The position numbers and the translations under genes were made by a program. A stretch of 64,000 nt of DNA from Lantana camara (Eukaryota; Streptophyta; Magnoliopsida; Lamiales; Verbenaceae): the NCBI GenBank assembly GCA_037501455.1, contig CM074865.1, positions 34,392,501 through 34,456,500 of the forward strand, in the 5' to 3' direction. Position 1 is the stretch's first letter; every line of letters begins with the position of its first letter. The notes beneath the pieces are model-generated. The model was not told the origin of the DNA, searched no databases, and saw only the letters and a list, made by a program, of their open reading frames with translations. This document shows, one piece after another, positions 23,720 to 35,269 of the stretch.

Positions 23720-25084
23720 AAAAGAAGCAAGAGAGCACCCTACTGAGCGGGCTCCTCGAAACCGGGACCGTGATCTGTGCAACAAGGACAAGTGTGAAGT
23801 AAGACTCGACTCGAATGAACCAATTATGACGAACGGCAAAGTTATGCACCAGTATATTATGCGATAACGATTTAATGAATGTCAAATACGAGCATGATTG
23901 TCAATAAACCAAGTTTGCAAAACAATATGCATGAAAACAAGGAGTGACATGCCCGTGCCACCAAAACACACTAAGCCGTGACACCCCCAGTGTCACGGTA
24001 CAGCGGACCAAAAGTGGGAAAAGGAAGGTGACACGCCCGTGTCACCAAAACAAGGCAAGCCGTGACACCCCCGTGTCACGGTACAGAGAAACCACACCAA
24101 CCAACCTGCACCCCCGTGTCACCCAAAACAAAGCAAAGGTGACACTCCCGTGTCACCTGTGCGTGACAGAAAAACAGGGGAGAAAACAGGGGTTTCCATG
24201 CAAAACCAACCCAAACACCAAATTCAATCCAATAAAAATGCTCAAACACAACATATACATAATATACTTCAACTATACAACAATCAAACCAATAAATATG
24301 TATCAAATCACCAAGAATTGAGCCCCAAAACCCCATAATTATTCATATATACCCACTCTTACATATCCTCATGTTTCATGCAAGAAATGAAGGAAATATG
24401 AGCTAACCATGCTTCTAATCATGGATACACATGAAAGCATCAAGCTAACATCAAACCCTACTCATATAATCAATCAAGAGATTCAATCCATTCTCATGTT
24501 ATACATTGAAATGAAAGAAGAATGAGATGAGAATGAAGAGATGAAGATATTGATGCTTCTAGCTTCAAGGTTACTCAAAGTAGCTTGGATTATGAGATGA
24601 ATTCTTCTCCTTCTCTTGAGGTGTAAAAATCGATCCTCACTAGGTGTGTGTGTGTGTTCTCTTGTATGAATGTATTGTATGAGAGTGTTGGAAGAGAGAC
24701 ATATACTAAATATATTATATCATCCACTAAACATAACACTTGCACCCAATTTGCAAACAAGTCCCTAGGTTATGTAAATGAATGCAATCAAGTATCATCC
24801 CTACCTAAAAGATCCATTAACTCCAATCCAAGTTATACAATTAAGTCCATAATTTCATGAAATGATCAATTAAAGTCACATAATACAATTAAACACACTA
24901 TCACTTAATTCATGAGTTTCACATTAAAATCAATTCATATAAATATATAGGAATGTATAAGGCACACAATAATATAATGAAATCATAATAAGCAAGTAAA
25001 TATATAAACTTAAACTCCCAACTCCCGAAGACCCGCACGTGGCGTGCTTACCTGAACTTCCGAAATTTGGGGCGTTACAGAAGA

Positions 25085-27029
25085 GGGAACAAAAAGGGAG
25101 CAAAGAACGCCTAAGGTACAACTTCTTCGTCCACGGGAGGGTCCGCTGAACAAAACAATCAACGAAAGGTACTCTTAGACTCAATATGTCCCAAATAGAT
25201 ACTCAGCATAAGTATATGAACGGAAATGATGCATATGATATGATATGGATATGCACTTAGTTCATATTAAATCACTTCAATTCATAACCGGCATGGATTG
25301 CATATTTCCATCAAATTCACATTATAATTTCATAAGGAAGTGTATAAGTCCATAAACAACAAGTTAACACATCATTTAGGTCATAAACAAAGCGATGATC
25401 ATCAACAATGAACAAAGAAACGAGAACAGAAGGCATAACGCGTTGCATGAATGCATTCAACCTATACATGCGCCTAAAACACATAATAACTCATAACGGA
25501 AGTAATAACCCATAAAACATAGATTTAATGAAGCATAAAACATATAAATGAAGTAACAAGATCATACAACTTAAAAGAAAGCAAGAAAAAAACATATACA
25601 AGGCTGCGGGGGCATCGCGGCCGCAGCAAAAACCGTCGCGGCCGCACCGGGGGAGGCGTGGCTGCGACACCCTTCCAGGGGGTGTCTCTGCATGATGGTC
25701 ATGGCCGTAACCAAAAATGGTGCGGCCGTGCCACCCATCCAGAAGCAAAACTGCTGCAGCATTGCGGCCGCGACGAGGTTTGTTCCTCGCGCGATCACGG
25801 CCGTGCCACTTGGCGAAACAAGCTGAAAATCAACCAAGATAGGTCTAACATGCAGGGGAACAAGGGGAGCAAGGATTCAGCAGCTATGCAACACAAATAC
25901 CATGTAAAACCTCTCAAATTCGATGCCATAAAATCTGTAAAAATTGAAGGAAAGGAGAAGGGGAGTAAGTGATCAAATTTCATGCCCAAAACTCAAGCTT
26001 TCATGAATGCATCAATGGTGATCCATGCCATACACAACTACCATGATTTTGGGATGAAATAAAGAAGTCAAGGAGTTCAATTCAACAAGAATAATGTACA
26101 AATTCAGCCCCAAAGTGATGCTAACACATTGAATTCAAAAGTGACCATTAACACTTACTATTCATGTGTTGGTCCATAACCTACCCAAATCTCCATGAAA
26201 ATGCACAAAATAGGACTTAAAAGAATCACAAAGAGAATGGGAACACATTCATATACATACCTCTTGAATTGGTGAAGAAATGATCAAGTTTTGAGCTCAA
26301 ATCGGTGAAGCGGTGAATATTATCGAATTGCTTCTCTTGTTTCTTCAAGTTTTCAGCCACTTTTTCCTTCTCTTTTGCTGAAGTCCAAAATTAAGGGGTT
26401 AGGAGGGAGAAAATAGGCTAAACCATGGTTAGTTAGGCTCAAGTTTGGGTTCAAATGGTTAACTATAGAGTCAAGGGTGATTAATTTAGTCAAAGGTGAT
26501 AATTTTGTATTAGGGGCTCGGTTTGACGAAGTTTCGGGGGGTTCAAATAGGCATAGAAAAATATAAAGGTTTGTTCCATTGGCTCCAAATCATCAAAACA
26601 AGTCCAATGGTAGTGATAAAATTCGAATCCGAATTCTCGAGCTCAAGATACGCCGCCCGAAACCCATGGTACGCTAAAAACGTTTTAGGCCCTTTTCGGT
26701 TCCTCTCTAAACAAACGAACCAAAACACGAACAAACGAACTCAAAAACATAAAAAAAGAATTCTAACATGTTCGTAACACATATATCTCACACGTGGCAA
26801 GTTAGCACAAAAATCGAAATAAAAATTGAGCATGTATGGAGCAATTACCAAGACAACGAGCATATAGTTCATATATTCAAGTTCATAAATATATATAAAT
26901 AATTCAAAGAAAACAATTATAGCAATTAAACATTGAAATAAACATATAATTGCATAAATTAAATAATTAAAATGCAAGAAACGCACTCGTGATGTCATAC
27001 CTGTACGGTCGAAGAATCGGGGCGTTACA
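25085..27029 (-). repeat. Right portion of solo LTR B
   Basis: This is the continuation of LTR B after A, ending GGGGCGTTACA. It contains no gene. A cluster of GCGGCCGC or GGCCGTG words lies at 25617-25805, in the same kind of arrangement as in LTR H (55124-55320). Confidence 0.85.
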
Positions 27030-27778
27030 AAGGGATCTCTTAAACCCGATGGAGGGGTTAAAAAGAGAAATTGCCAAGAATAAAAGAGATCAGAGAGAGG
27101 ACGTTTGCCACCATTGTGGCAAGAAAGGGCATTGGAAGAGAAACTGCCAAGAGTACAAGGATACTCTAAAGAAAGGTGCATTTATGGCTGAAGTAAATCT
27201 ATCTATGGATTCTAGTTCTTGGGTACTTGATACCGGCTGTGGAGCTCATATCTGTAATGATGTACAGATGCTAAATGAGGTTCGGTAGCTTGAAGAAGGA
27301 GAATGCGCCTTTAAGGTTAGGAATGGATCAAGCGTTCAAGCTCAAGCCATTGGGACGTGTAGATTAGATTTAGGTTTCTTTAGTTTAGTTTTGAACAATG
27401 TCCTTTATATACCTTCTATTATTCGTAATATTAGTTCCATTGCAATACTTGATTGTGAAGGATTTGAAACTTTTTCTAGAAATGGAAACTTTTATCTTAA
27501 GAATAAAACTTCTGTTCTGTTTGGTACATTATCTATTGGACTTTACACAACTAAAGACACTAATATTTTGAATATACAACAAATAAACAAACGCAAAAGA
27601 GATGACAAGGTCTCGGCTTCTTTATGGCATGCACGTCTAGGGCATATCTGTAAAGATAGGATTGCCAAGTTAACTAATTTAGGATCATTCTATGATAATG
27701 AACTTAAAGAGTTAACTCATTGTGAATCATGTCTTAAAGGAAAAATGGCCAGGACTCCCTTAAATGGTAAAGTGGAAC
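27030..27778 (+). pseudogene. gag-pol: Copia C gag zinc knuckle, protease and pre-integrase region
   Basis: This continues the gag linker from 4070. It shows a zinc knuckle (CHHCGKKGHWKRNC), a protease with intact WVLDTGCGAHIC, and a GAG-pre-integrase domain (SLWHARLGHICKDR ... CESCLKGKM). A TAG at 27286-27288 follows NEVR; Copia-1 has an open codon there, but Copia D carries the same stop. After the stop the frame stays open for about 150 codons. Sequence ends at 27778, where the LTR of D begins, so the integrase core and RT are missing from the window. Confidence 0.9.
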
Positions 27779-28385
27779 TATTGGAAAATAGCAGAGTTTG
27801 CACAGCGGAAGTTCAAATTTTTTTCCAAAAGTAGATCTAAAAGACTTGCAATGTTCGTATCGTATCATAGGGTGTTTCAAGAAACTTACGTAGATAGTAG
27901 CTTTCTTGTGATGTCGATACCGCCTATCGAACACCCTTCAAGATGAAAGTCCCTCGAACGTCCTTTGATTAGATCCCAAAGTAGGCAATCCTCCAAAGCG
28001 TAACCACATCAGTCCTAGAACAAGATCAAGCTAGTGAGAATGCTAGTTCTATGGCTTGTGTTTGGCTAGGATATTTTACTTTGAAAACTTTTCTTTTATT
28101 TTCTAAAAAACAATTAACACTTCTTGAGTGTTGGTCTAAAGAGTAAGAGAAGTACCACCACTAGTATATATACTAGTGGGGTTCGAAAATCCCTAGGGTT
28201 CCCAAACCTAATGGACTTTGTTTTGTTGCTCACTAATTAACTAATTAATCATTAATTTTTAATTGAATAATAAATTCTTCACTTATTCTCCAAGTCTAAC
28301 AAGAGATACTTTCTCTCTATTACAATACGAAGTTTGACTTTTCAATCTTTACTTATTAAAGTCAAAAGTCAATTTATTTAATAAA

Positions 28386-30620
28386 GGGAAAATTGCAAAA
28401 TCGGTACACCAACTCCAAAATTTTAGCGTTTTTGGTACTGTAAATTTTTCGGCGAAAAAAAGAACCCGCAACTCTAAAAAATAAGCAAAAAAGTGCCAAT
28501 TTTGCCCAAATAAGCCAAAACCCTGCCGTGATCCGACCCGGATGCTGATGTGTCTTGCCGGAGTCACAGCTGGCCTATGAAGCCTTCCACATCAACAAAA
28601 AACCAATCCAACTCACATGCCACATACACAATAAACAAAGGGAAAATTGCAAAATCGGTATACCAACTCCAAAATTTTAGCATTTTTGGTACTGTAAATT
28701 TTTCGGCGAAAAAAAAAAACGCCCGCAACTCTAAAAATAAGCAAAAAAGTGCCAATTTTGCCCAAATAAGTCAAAACCTGGCCGAGATCCGACCCGGATG
28801 CTGACATGTCTTGCCGGAGTCACAGCTGGCCAACTCACATGCCACATACACCATAAACAAATTATTGTTGCCAAATAAGCAAAATTTATGGTGCAGGTCT
28901 TCCCAACATTCTCAGAACGATTGGTTCTTCATAAAAACACTTAGTATAATGATTGTCAAATTCTGAACAACATAATCTCAAAACTGAAACAAGAACAGAC
29001 AACTAGACATCTGCCACCGCCACAACCCCAAATCGCCACCATACCACCAACAATCTGTCTCCACCACCACACCACCCCAAATCGCCGCAACAATCTGGCC
29101 GCCATCAACACCACAACCCCAAATCACCACCGCACCGCCAACAATCAACGAACGATAAGCAGTCTCCCCCGTCGCGGTTTTTCAGAATCTCAAATTCTCC
29201 TCTGACGCAGCCATAAACGCTACAACCTTCGCCAGATCGGGGGTGAGATTGGGCATGGTGTGGGTGTCCAGCAACTAAAATCGTCACCAACTAAAATCGT
29301 CACCAACAATCTTGCCACCACCAACACCCCACACCAAATCGCCGCCAACAATCTCGCCATTCACCACTGCTAATCTTGCCACTCACCACCACCAACAATT
29401 TCGTGAGCAGATCTGATGGTTGTGCATTCCGATCTGATGAAGCAAAGGCTGGAATCTCACTTTCGGAAATGAGTTCACCTGTAGAGATTTTTGCAGGGGG
29501 TTTTCTTTTTCTGGCTATGGGTTTTGCTGGGGGTTGACGGCGGCGATGGCTACGTTCGCGAATCTGATGTGGGATAGAGAGGGGGGAGAGAGGGTGGATA
29601 GTGGTGACGGAACTAGCGGCGGCGGCGGTGATACTTTGTCTTCGACAGAGAATAACGTTCTGTCCTTGGCTACGGTGATGTAAATGTGCAGCGAGAAATG
29701 AGCTTTTTTTTTTATCTGTATATATACACGTAGTATATATATGCTGGGTGGGGTAGTTTTATTTTCATCTTTTTTTTTCATTTTATTTTCTGAATATATA
29801 TAAATTGAAGCATTTTAATAATTTATAAATTATTATTGTTTCCTTACTTATTGTGTAATGTTAATTAAAATATGTATACATCCAACAATAATAAAGTGTA
29901 AAGAACAATTTTTTAAATGTAAAAATATTAATAATCAAAATTAAAAATTACATAAAATTTCTTAATCTTTTTAATTGTATTTATATTGAAACAGTTCCAG
30001 TTTAATACTCATTTCAATTAAATTTTTTGATCACGAATATTTGATGAATTTTAAATTTACATGTGAAAAAAAAAATTTACCACAAAAATTTTTGCTTATT
30101 TGGCATCGATAATTTGTTTATTGTGTATGTGGCATGTGAGTTGGATTGGTTTTTTGTTGATGTGGAAGGTTTCATAGGCCAACTGTGACTCCGGCAAGAC
30201 AAGTCAGCATCCGGGTCGGATTTCGGTCGGGTTTTGGCTTATTTGGGCAAAATTGGCACTTTTTTGCTTATTTTTAGAGTTGCGGGCTTTTTTTTTTCGC
30301 CGGAAAATTTACAGTACCAAAAACGCTAAAATTTTGGAGTTGGTATACCGATTTTGCAATTTTCCCTTTGTTTATTGTGTATGTGGCATGTGAGTTGGAT
30401 TAGTTTTTTGTTGATGTGGAAGGCTTCATAGGCCAGCTGTAACTCCGGCAAGACACATCAGCATCTGGGTCGGATCTCGGCCGGGTTTTGGCTTATTTGG
30501 GCAAAATTGGCACTTTTTTGCTTATTTTTTAGAGTTGCGGGTTCTTTTTTTCGCCGAAAAATTTACAGTACCAAAAACGCTAAAATTTTGGAGTTAGTAT
30601 ACCAATTTTGCAATTTTCCC
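28386..30620. mobile_element. Non-autonomous Mutator-like element with doubled terminal repeats
   Basis: Ends are GGGAAAATTGCAAAATCGGT and its complement, flanked by the 9-bp direct repeat TTTAATAAA (28377-28385 and 30621-30629), the TSD length typical of Mutator-like elements. The terminal inverted repeats are about 500 bp (28386-28893 and 30081-30620). Each contains the terminal unit twice: a second GGGAAAATTGC starts at 28640 and its partner ends at 30366. No transposase is visible. The interior (28894-30080) is unrelated to the ends and includes a CCACC-rich tract, so it may be captured genomic sequence (Pack-MULE type). Confidence 0.85.
29546..29683 (+). CDS. Small open frame inside the MULE, doubtful
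   Basis: A 45-codon frame begins MATFANLMWDREGGERVDSG and continues with a Gly/Ser-rich stretch to TAA. It lies inside the MULE interior and could be the first exon fragment of a captured gene. No domain is recognised. The opposite strand is also open (29515-29781) with a Pro/Ser-rich translation, so coding cannot be decided from sequence alone. Confidence 0.2.
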   Translation: MATFANLMWDREGGERVDSGDGTSGGGGDTLSSTENNVLSLATVM

Positions 30621-31672
30621 TTTAATAAATAACTTAATTCATAATTAATTATTTTTTAGGTTAATTATTTTGAGAATAGTCTTAACAATTAATTCATAAT
30701 TAATTAAAAGACTAAAATTAATTAATTACAATTTAATTAATTAATTATAGAAAAGAATTCACGTGTAAAATAATTATACGTTGGAGCCATACGTGGAGCC
30801 ACGTGTGCGTGACACACGGCAGCCACGCAGGCCGTATGACACGTGGTAGTCACGTGTGCTTAACACGTGGCAGCAGTCCAAGTGTACATGCTTCCATTTC
30901 GATCAACAATTTGGTCCTTCGTTAATCCAATTAACATCCTACCAAAACCCTCGTATTCTGGCATTTGTGTGTTACCCTTTAGGTTCATTATTCGATTAGC
31001 AGTGACAGTAATTAATTAATTTCGATAATTAATTAACCACTTCACATATCACACTACAGTAATCTAGCAATGGGTGTGTGACCCCTAGCTAGCCGAATAA
31101 CAAAAAGAATCGAAGAACCTTTCAGTTACTGACAATCAGTGAGTACGATCCTCCTACAACTCCATCTCTCAATCAAGAATTAAGGCATGTGAATAAACTC
31201 AGAGCCTTGTTATTCTTGATCTTTAAAGTTAAGTTCATTTCATATCCATTTAGATCTCAATCCAGGAAAACCCCATTTCCTTGATGTCTTGATCTTATAT
31301 CCACCTTGGCCAAGGGTTTAATATTTAATGGACTACGAACAACTTAATCAGTAAGCGATCATTCTTGTTCTTAACAAGCGTAGGTCCTTTATTGATTCTA
31401 CTAATTCTACGTATGCCACTTGTGTAATCCCAACATAGGCCGTGGTTCAGGTGTCTATATGGTGACACCCTTTTGAACCTATATCAAAAATTACAGAGTT
31501 AGCTCATATGAGACATTATAGAATCTCAAGTCAAAGGATTATTAATCATGTCATTGACCTGTGAGATATTTCCTAATCTGGAAGTTTCTAGGAGACTTCC
31601 TTTCCCATTTAGGAATGTTCTCACGCGGGAAATCTCAGTGCTGAAGTTCTTGTAACAATCACCTTTATGTAT

Positions 31673-33989
31673 TGCAACATCCCGGCTTTTCAGCCTTACA
31701 GGTATGTCGTAACGAGTGAGCTTAGTGCAGTTTTAAAGTATTTATTAATGTTATTATATGTCTATTATATTGTTATATGTTAATTCTTGAATTAATATGA
31801 ATTATTTGTTAAGTGTTATATATGAATATTTGAACGTTTTTAACATTTTGAAATTGTTTTCTATCCGTTTGAGTTCCGACTTATTTCCAAATTTTTTGAA
31901 AATTTGATATGCATGAAATATATGTGTAATAAATTTGTCTATATGCTCGTTTTAGATTTTTGGACTTGTTTAATATGGTAGAGCACCATATTTTATTTGT
32001 TAGGGACTCGAGGGCCTAATTCGTTTTAGCGCGCCATGTGTTCCGAAATTTATATCTTGAGCTTGGGAATTTGGATTAGAATTGCAGGAGTGGCTCTGGA
32101 CTCATAACAAAATTTGTGAGCTTTTGAATCTAGCTTTGTAATTTTCTAAGTTTGTTTGATCCTCCGAATTTCGCCCGAAATGTGAATCTCGCTCGTGACT
32201 ACGACCTTTTACGGTTTTGGCCATAACTAATTCATTTCTTAACCAAATACCTTGATTCTTGAGCTAAATTAACCCTATTTAAGACATCTATATCTCTCCC
32301 TAACCTTGATTTCGAAATCAGCTCCAAGGAGAGAGAGAGAGAAGCAGCTGAAACCGAGAGAGAGGAAGAAGGGATTTTTGCACTATTCATCTTTGAGGAT
32401 TTCAAGCTCGTATCTTCTTCGATTCTTCTCCGATTCAAAAGGTATGAATATATTCTTGTTCCTTATCTCATTGGAGTTCTTTTAAGATTTGGTTTGTGCA
32501 TTTTCATGGAGGTTTGGGCATGAATAGTTAGGTTTTAACTTCAATTCTTGAATCCATGTTTTGAGTTCGTTTTTGTGTTAATTAGGGCATGAAATGTGAT
32601 TAAAATTGCTACATTTATGTGTATTTATGCTTGAATTTGATGTTCATGAAGTTTATGAAGCTCCACCATTGTTGAACCATGGAATTCTTGAAGGTTTTAT
32701 GAACTTTGTTGAGCTTAATCCTTGCCGCTGCTGTGAGTATATTTTGTGGGATGTTTGCTGCGTGTTTTGTCGCTTTCTTGGCTGTTGTTTGCTGCTGTGA
32801 GGTGCTGCTTTGTTGCTCTACTGCTGCTGCTGCTATGGAATGGAGAGGAACAGGGGAAAACAGTAACAGTCTCGTGAAGAAAAAGCTGTTGTGCGAGGTA
32901 ACGGGCGTTACGGTTTGGAAGGCTTTCGGGAGTAACTCCCGTTACTCCCTCCTGGGGTGCAGCTGTGTGTGTTAATGGGGGTTACCCGCATTTCTCTTGG
33001 GAAGGTTAACCCCCGTCACCCTGTTGGGTAGCAAACCCATCTCACATCGGAAGATTGGAGAAATTCCGTCCATATATAAGTGTTCACCTAACTCCATTAG
33101 TATGAGGCCTTTTAGGATTTACCCAAAAAAAAATCAGTGCGGGCTCGGCCCAAAGAGGATAATATCATACTAATGTGGAGTTGGGGTGAAGGAGCGTGCG
33201 GTCATAACAATTGGTATCAGAGCTTAGGTTCGGGGCTTATCGGAGTGGTGGACTGCATGTTATGTGAAGTTCCCGATGTGACAACAAGATCGGAAACCTA
33301 CCGGGGCACCTTGTGTCGAAAGTCTTCCTGACAAGTGGTGGTCAGGTAGCGGGTCCCGTTTGGTGTGACAGTGGTACAAGATGTTTGGTAGGTGGAGTGA
33401 CCTATGTTTGGCAAGTCAGGTGGTGTGACCTAGCAATTGGAGATCTGCGGTTGATGCCTTGTGTCGAAAGTCCCTTGATATTAAGGAGGTTAGGCGGCGT
33501 GTCCCGCAAAGGAGTAGCGGCGGTGCAAGATGGTTGGCGAATCAAATGGATTGACCCTGAAGGAGAGGTCACATGTGGTGTGGTCTTAGCCTCGTGTGAT
33601 ATCTCTTTGCTTCTTTTATGATATGAACGGCTTGTTAACATGTTATATGAAGTGTTATGCTCATTATATGAAATTTATGAATCCGTTTGACGTAAAATAT
33701 GTGATCTATGAGTGGACATGAATTTGTATGAGTTAAATGTCACCTTGTTACATTTCATATGCATCATTTGCATTCATATGCATTTGCCGAGCGTCAAATT
33801 GGTTCATTTTGAGTCTATGTATGTCTTTTATCCTTTGTTTTGTTCAGAGGTTCATTCCGAGGGCAACGAGATGGTCCTTTCAGCGTGCTTTGGTTTGCTT
33901 CCGTTCGGTTGGTTCGTCAAGGTGAGGTTTTCTTTCCTTTAGTTATTATGACCTATAACCCTACGTGAAATTTAAGCCCGCATGCTGCC

Positions 33990-34025
<36 letters not shown>

Positions 34026-35063
34026 GATACGTGTATGATATGTATTTGGTAGGAACTGGCCCGTTTGCTTTGAAACGTTTGAAAACGTTTTTATATATAC
34101 GTAAGTTATTTTAGTTTGTTCGTTTTGAAAAGGGTCGGTGTACGTGTTTTGAAATAGCGAGTTATGATTTGAAAATAAGTATGATTTTTTTTTTGAATTA
34201 TGGACTTTGAACTATAAAAGTTGGAACTGTGCCCCCGAAGATTGTACAAAGGAGCCCCGGGACGGTGTTGGGCCATCGGGTAACTCTCTAGTACGGTCTC
34301 CACTTAGAAAGGATCAACCCGGAACGCACTAGGAGGTTAGTGGGGGAAGGAGTCCTCAGGCGTGAGCATCATGAAACTCACGACCCACACTGTGTGAATG
34401 ATGGTTAGGGTAGGCCACCCTTCCATCACCCGGAGAAGAGGTAACCACTTTTTATAGAAGTAGTATCACAGGATAAAATATTTTAGAATATAAAAATTAC
34501 GCCCAGGTTCATGAATCTTCTTATTTTGAATACGCTCTGCTTCATGTATATGTACGTGTGAGTGTGCTAGCCCTCTCACCAGTCTTTAGGACTGACCCCT
34601 CCTCGTTGTCTTCTTTTTCCCCCTTTATTTCTTTGAGTTTGCAGGTGCAGGTGTTGGTTTGTGCTAGGCGGCTGTCTTTCGTTTGAGTCGTTTGAGTCCT
34701 TTAGTCGAGCCTTTTGCATCTCTTGCATCTTTACTTTTCTGTACTGGTATTATATATTAATATGTATAAGTTATGATTCAGAATTCGAACTTCGACCCTT
34801 GTAAGATTTATGTTGGCCCGGGATGGGCATGTTTGTAAGTATTTGGATTAGTTGGATATTATTTGTATGTTTGACGATCCTGATGCTTCCGCATGTATTT
34901 TGTTTTTGTCGCACACTCTGAATTTGGGTCTAGACCGCCTAGCTTAGGTGTGATTTTGTTTGTCACCCGTTCGGTTTTACTTGATGCGTGTGCGGAGTCT
35001 TTATTTTGTTAGACGTTTCGAGTTATGGTGCGGGGGATGTAGTGCTCTGCGCTCCGGAGTGCA
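31673..35063 (+). repeat. 5' LTR of element F
   Basis: It starts TGCAACATCCCGG. It aligns with 37731-41169 except that a TRIM remnant (33022-33587) replaces about 450 bp present at 39077-39525 in the other LTR. A (TA)n run lies at 33991-34021. Small frames here are not conserved between the two LTRs. Confidence 0.85.
33022..33587 (+). mobile_element. TRIM-like miniature LTR element, 3' end lost
   Basis: A 188-bp LTR (33022-33209) runs TGTTGGGTAGCAAACCC to GGTCATAACA, with a TATATAAG box near 33070. A PBS (TGGTATCAGAGC) follows at 33212-33223. About 365 bp of non-coding interior follow, containing CCTTGTGTCGAAAGTC twice. No second LTR is found; sequence returns directly to LTR F at about 33587. 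A deletion probably removed the 3' LTR together with the missing part of the host LTR. Confidence 0.75.
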
Positions 35064-35071
35064 TCCGAAAG

Positions 35072-35083
35072 TGGTGTCAAAGC
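35072..35083 (+). other. Mutated primer-binding site of element F
   Basis: TGGTGTCAAAGC, eight bases after the 5' LTR end, differs from the tRNA-Met PBS at two positions. Confidence 0.7.
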
Positions 35084-35269
35084 TCTTGGTTGCAAAACCG
35101 GAGCTCTTGTGTGGTGTTAGGTTTGTCTGGGTCGTTCGGCTTAGGGTTACGTGTTTGTTTGCATTCACTCTCTCACTTATGTAAATTATTTGTATTATAC
35201 ATGAACATGCACTTACTGATCGACTTGCACCTATACCTCTATTGTAATTTTTGTGATTTTTTGGAGTCA

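Larger units (their letters stand above)
5364..25079 (-). mobile_element. Full-length Ty3/gypsy chromovirus-like element A, hosting Copia-1
   Basis: The element has two LTRs (5364-7817, and 12576-13675 continued at 23725-25079), a PBS, a polypurine tract and a gag-pol region. The TSD GAAGA lies at 5359-5363 and 25080-25084. Without Copia-1 the element is about 9.7 kb. The LTR lengths are 2454 and 2455 bp, and I count roughly 15 substitutions between them by eye (about 0.6%), so it is a recent insertion. Pol order is RT, RNase H, integrase, then a C-terminal chromodomain-like block (VKVLWR...[11 protein letters not shown]). That order is typical of plant chromoviruses, most like the Tekay/Del group. 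Three in-frame TAG codons break the reading frame. Confidence 0.95.
12576..25079 (-). repeat. 5' LTR of element A, split by Copia-1
   Basis: The LTR consists of 12576-13675 and 23725-25079 (2455 bp), nearly identical to 5364-7817. The split point carries the AAAAG duplication made by Copia-1. Visible differences from the other LTR include CACC/CGCC near 12597, TGCC/TGTC near 12980, and one extra A in a hairpin loop near 23989. Confidence 0.95.
4071..27029 (-). mobile_element. Solo gypsy LTR B, hosting element A
   Basis: The LTR is present as 4071-5363 and 25085-27029, about 3.24 kb once A and its duplicated target are removed. It runs TGTAGCACCCC to GGGGCGTTACA on the plus strand. The direct repeat AAGGG lies at 4066-4070 and 27030-27034, so both ends are intact. 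No PBS, polypurine tract or coding region belongs to it, which identifies a solo LTR, normally the result of unequal recombination between two LTRs. Its 3' end (plus-strand left end) shares the CGCCTAGC, CACCCGTTCG and GTGCGGGGGATGTGG blocks with the LTRs of A, F and K, so these families are related. Confidence 0.9.

Noticed and set aside
28640..30366. A second MULE nested inside the first.
   Set aside because: The inner termini lack a direct 9-bp duplication; flanks are inverted copies, which fits duplicated terminal units better.
32232..32438. Host genes suggested by small frames in LTR F (for example 32232-32438, 32706-32975, 33313-33621).
   Set aside because: They lie in LTR or TRIM sequence, are not maintained in the partner LTR, and show no domain or splice structure.
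33022..33209. A Cassandra-type TRIM with a 5S rRNA-derived LTR.
   Set aside because: No 5S rRNA internal promoter sequence is recognisable in the 188-bp LTR.
33991..34021. A functional TATA promoter at the TA run in LTR F.
   Set aside because: It is a TA microsatellite whose length and sequence are not kept in the partner LTR (39925-39955).
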